DNA from: Bradyrhizobium sp.
GTDB taxonomy: Bacteria > Pseudomonadota > Alphaproteobacteria > Rhizobiales > Xanthobacteraceae
Direction of reading: 5' to 3'
Assembly (NCBI GenBank): GCA_019243075.1
Contig: JAFAUV010000209.1
Location: 1 to 5,971 of the forward strand
Length of the DNA stretch: 5,971 nucleotides
Below, piece after piece: positions 5,417 to 5,971 of the stretch (within the stretch, counting starts at the first letter, position 1; every line of letters begins with the position of its first letter). Both the position numbers and the translations under genes were made by a program. Under the pieces are notes generated by a model. It had not been told where the DNA came from. It saw only the letters and a program-made list of their open reading frames with translations, and searched no databases.

Positions 5417-5971
5417 TCAATGGCCGCGTCCGGCCGCAACGCCGACCAGCACGGCCAATGCCAGGGTCGCGGCCGCGGCAAACCAGATCGCGGCGAGATT
5501 GATCCAGCGATAGGCGAGTGCGCCAAGCAGCGAGCCTGCGACCAGCGCGGCCCAGAGCAGGAGGTTCGGCAGCCACCCAAACCACGCGCCGCCGCTCAGC
5601 GCGGCGGCAATGAGCTGGCCGACCTTGACGAGGGCGCCGGTGACATAGGTGAGGCCGAGGCCGGCGCCGCCGGCGATCTGAAACACGGCGTTCTCGTTTC
5701 CCATGGCCAGCACGATGGCGGCAACGGCGAGACGATCGAGACCGAAACTATAGGCGAGCGCCGCCAGCGCCAGCAGGCCGGCTTCCGCGAGCAACACCGC
5801 GCATTGAGAATAGCGGCTGCGGCCGAGCACGATCAGGCTGCCGCCGGCGGCGCCCAAGACGAACAGCGCGATCAGGCCGAGCGCTTCGGCTGCCGCCTGA
5901 AAATGCCCGTCGGCCAGGCTGACGCCCATTCGCGTCGAGTTCCCGCTCATGAAGGAGACGAACAGGCCGCC
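5417..5971 (-). CDS. DUF1275 (YoaK-type) membrane protein, C-terminal part
   Basis: The last 184 residues and the stop codon of an inner-membrane protein whose N-terminus lies beyond the right edge. The frame stays open to the edge, reading GGLFVSF before the MSGN, so the ATG at 5950 is internal and not the start. Family motifs are FMSGNSTRMGV (7-17 of the visible part), AMGNENAVFQ (89-98) and LTYVTGALVKVGQ (107-119). Hydrophobic segments lie near 29-50, 57-76, 79-90, 133-152 and 156-178. DUF1275 proteins are usually about 220-240 aa, so roughly 40-50 residues are missing. The family's function is not established; I would not assign a transported substrate. It lies 31 bp upstream of aroE on the same strand with no terminator between them, so one transcript is likely, though a functional tie to shikimate synthesis is not implied. 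Confidence 0.88.
   Translation of the reverse strand, partial: GGLFVSFMSGNSTRMGVSLADGHFQAAAEALGLIALFVLGAAGGSLIVLGRSRYSQCAVLLAEAGLLALAALAYSFGLDRLAVAAIVLAMGNENAVFQIAGGAGLGLTYVTGALVKVGQLIAAALSGGAWFGWLPNLLLWAALVAGSLLGALAYRWINLAAIWFAAAATLALAVLVGVAAGRGH

Noticed and set aside
5386..5580. N-terminal extension of AroE to the ATG at 5580
   Set aside because: The extra 65 residues are Pro/Arg/Trp/Ser-rich with no counterpart in shikimate dehydrogenases and overlap the coding end of the DUF1275 gene, which has clear family motifs in another frame.

Overview
The window is GC-rich with densely packed genes. The protein variants (GlmM with SASHNLFEDNG, AroE with DLVYVPLET and DGLGMLLHQA, the Fsr-type MFS protein, a DUF1275 protein) point to an alphaproteobacterium. 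The Bradyrhizobium/Rhodopseudomonas group is the best guess, judged by remembered resemblance and not by a search. Most of the window looks like ordinary chromosomal housekeeping and metabolic DNA. I saw no transposase, integrase, tRNA, rRNA, CRISPR array or phage gene.

Layout from left to right. Minus strand 1-471 is the N-terminal part of an Fsr-type (fosmidomycin resistance) MFS exporter, which runs off the left edge. A 179-bp spacer follows, with two dyads; the stronger one lies 29 nt past the glmM stop. Minus strand 651-2003 is a complete glmM, the last step to glucosamine-1-phosphate for the cell envelope. Its 216-bp upstream spacer is AT-rich for this genome and carries a hairpin and a CtrA-box-like sequence. 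Minus strand 2220-2384 is a 54-aa conserved small protein. A 100-bp divergent spacer separates it from plus strand 2485-3621, an FMN-dependent L-lactate dehydrogenase (lldD type). Only 9 bp after the lldD stop comes the end of a convergent minus-strand gene (3631-4257), which encodes a secreted protein made of two similar beta-rich halves.

The stretch 4258-4545 has no intact gene but is the least ordinary part of the window. It holds a short relic matching the last codons of the 3631-4257 gene, a perfect tandem 13-bp repeat, and a 10-bp inverted repeat whose right arm contains the aroE stop codon. Minus strand 4546-5385 is a complete aroE (shikimate dehydrogenase). Thirty-one bp upstream on the same strand is the 3' part of a DUF1275 (YoaK-type) membrane protein, which runs off the right edge; the two are probably co-transcribed.

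The genes do not form one pathway. GlmM (peptidoglycan and LPS precursors), AroE (aromatic amino acids), LldD (lactate oxidation into the respiratory chain) and the two membrane proteins appear to be separate transcription units. I found no convincing new biological system. The items most worth checking are the paralogue relic with its associated repeats upstream of aroE, the internal duplication in the secreted protein, and the small protein of unknown function divergent from lldD.
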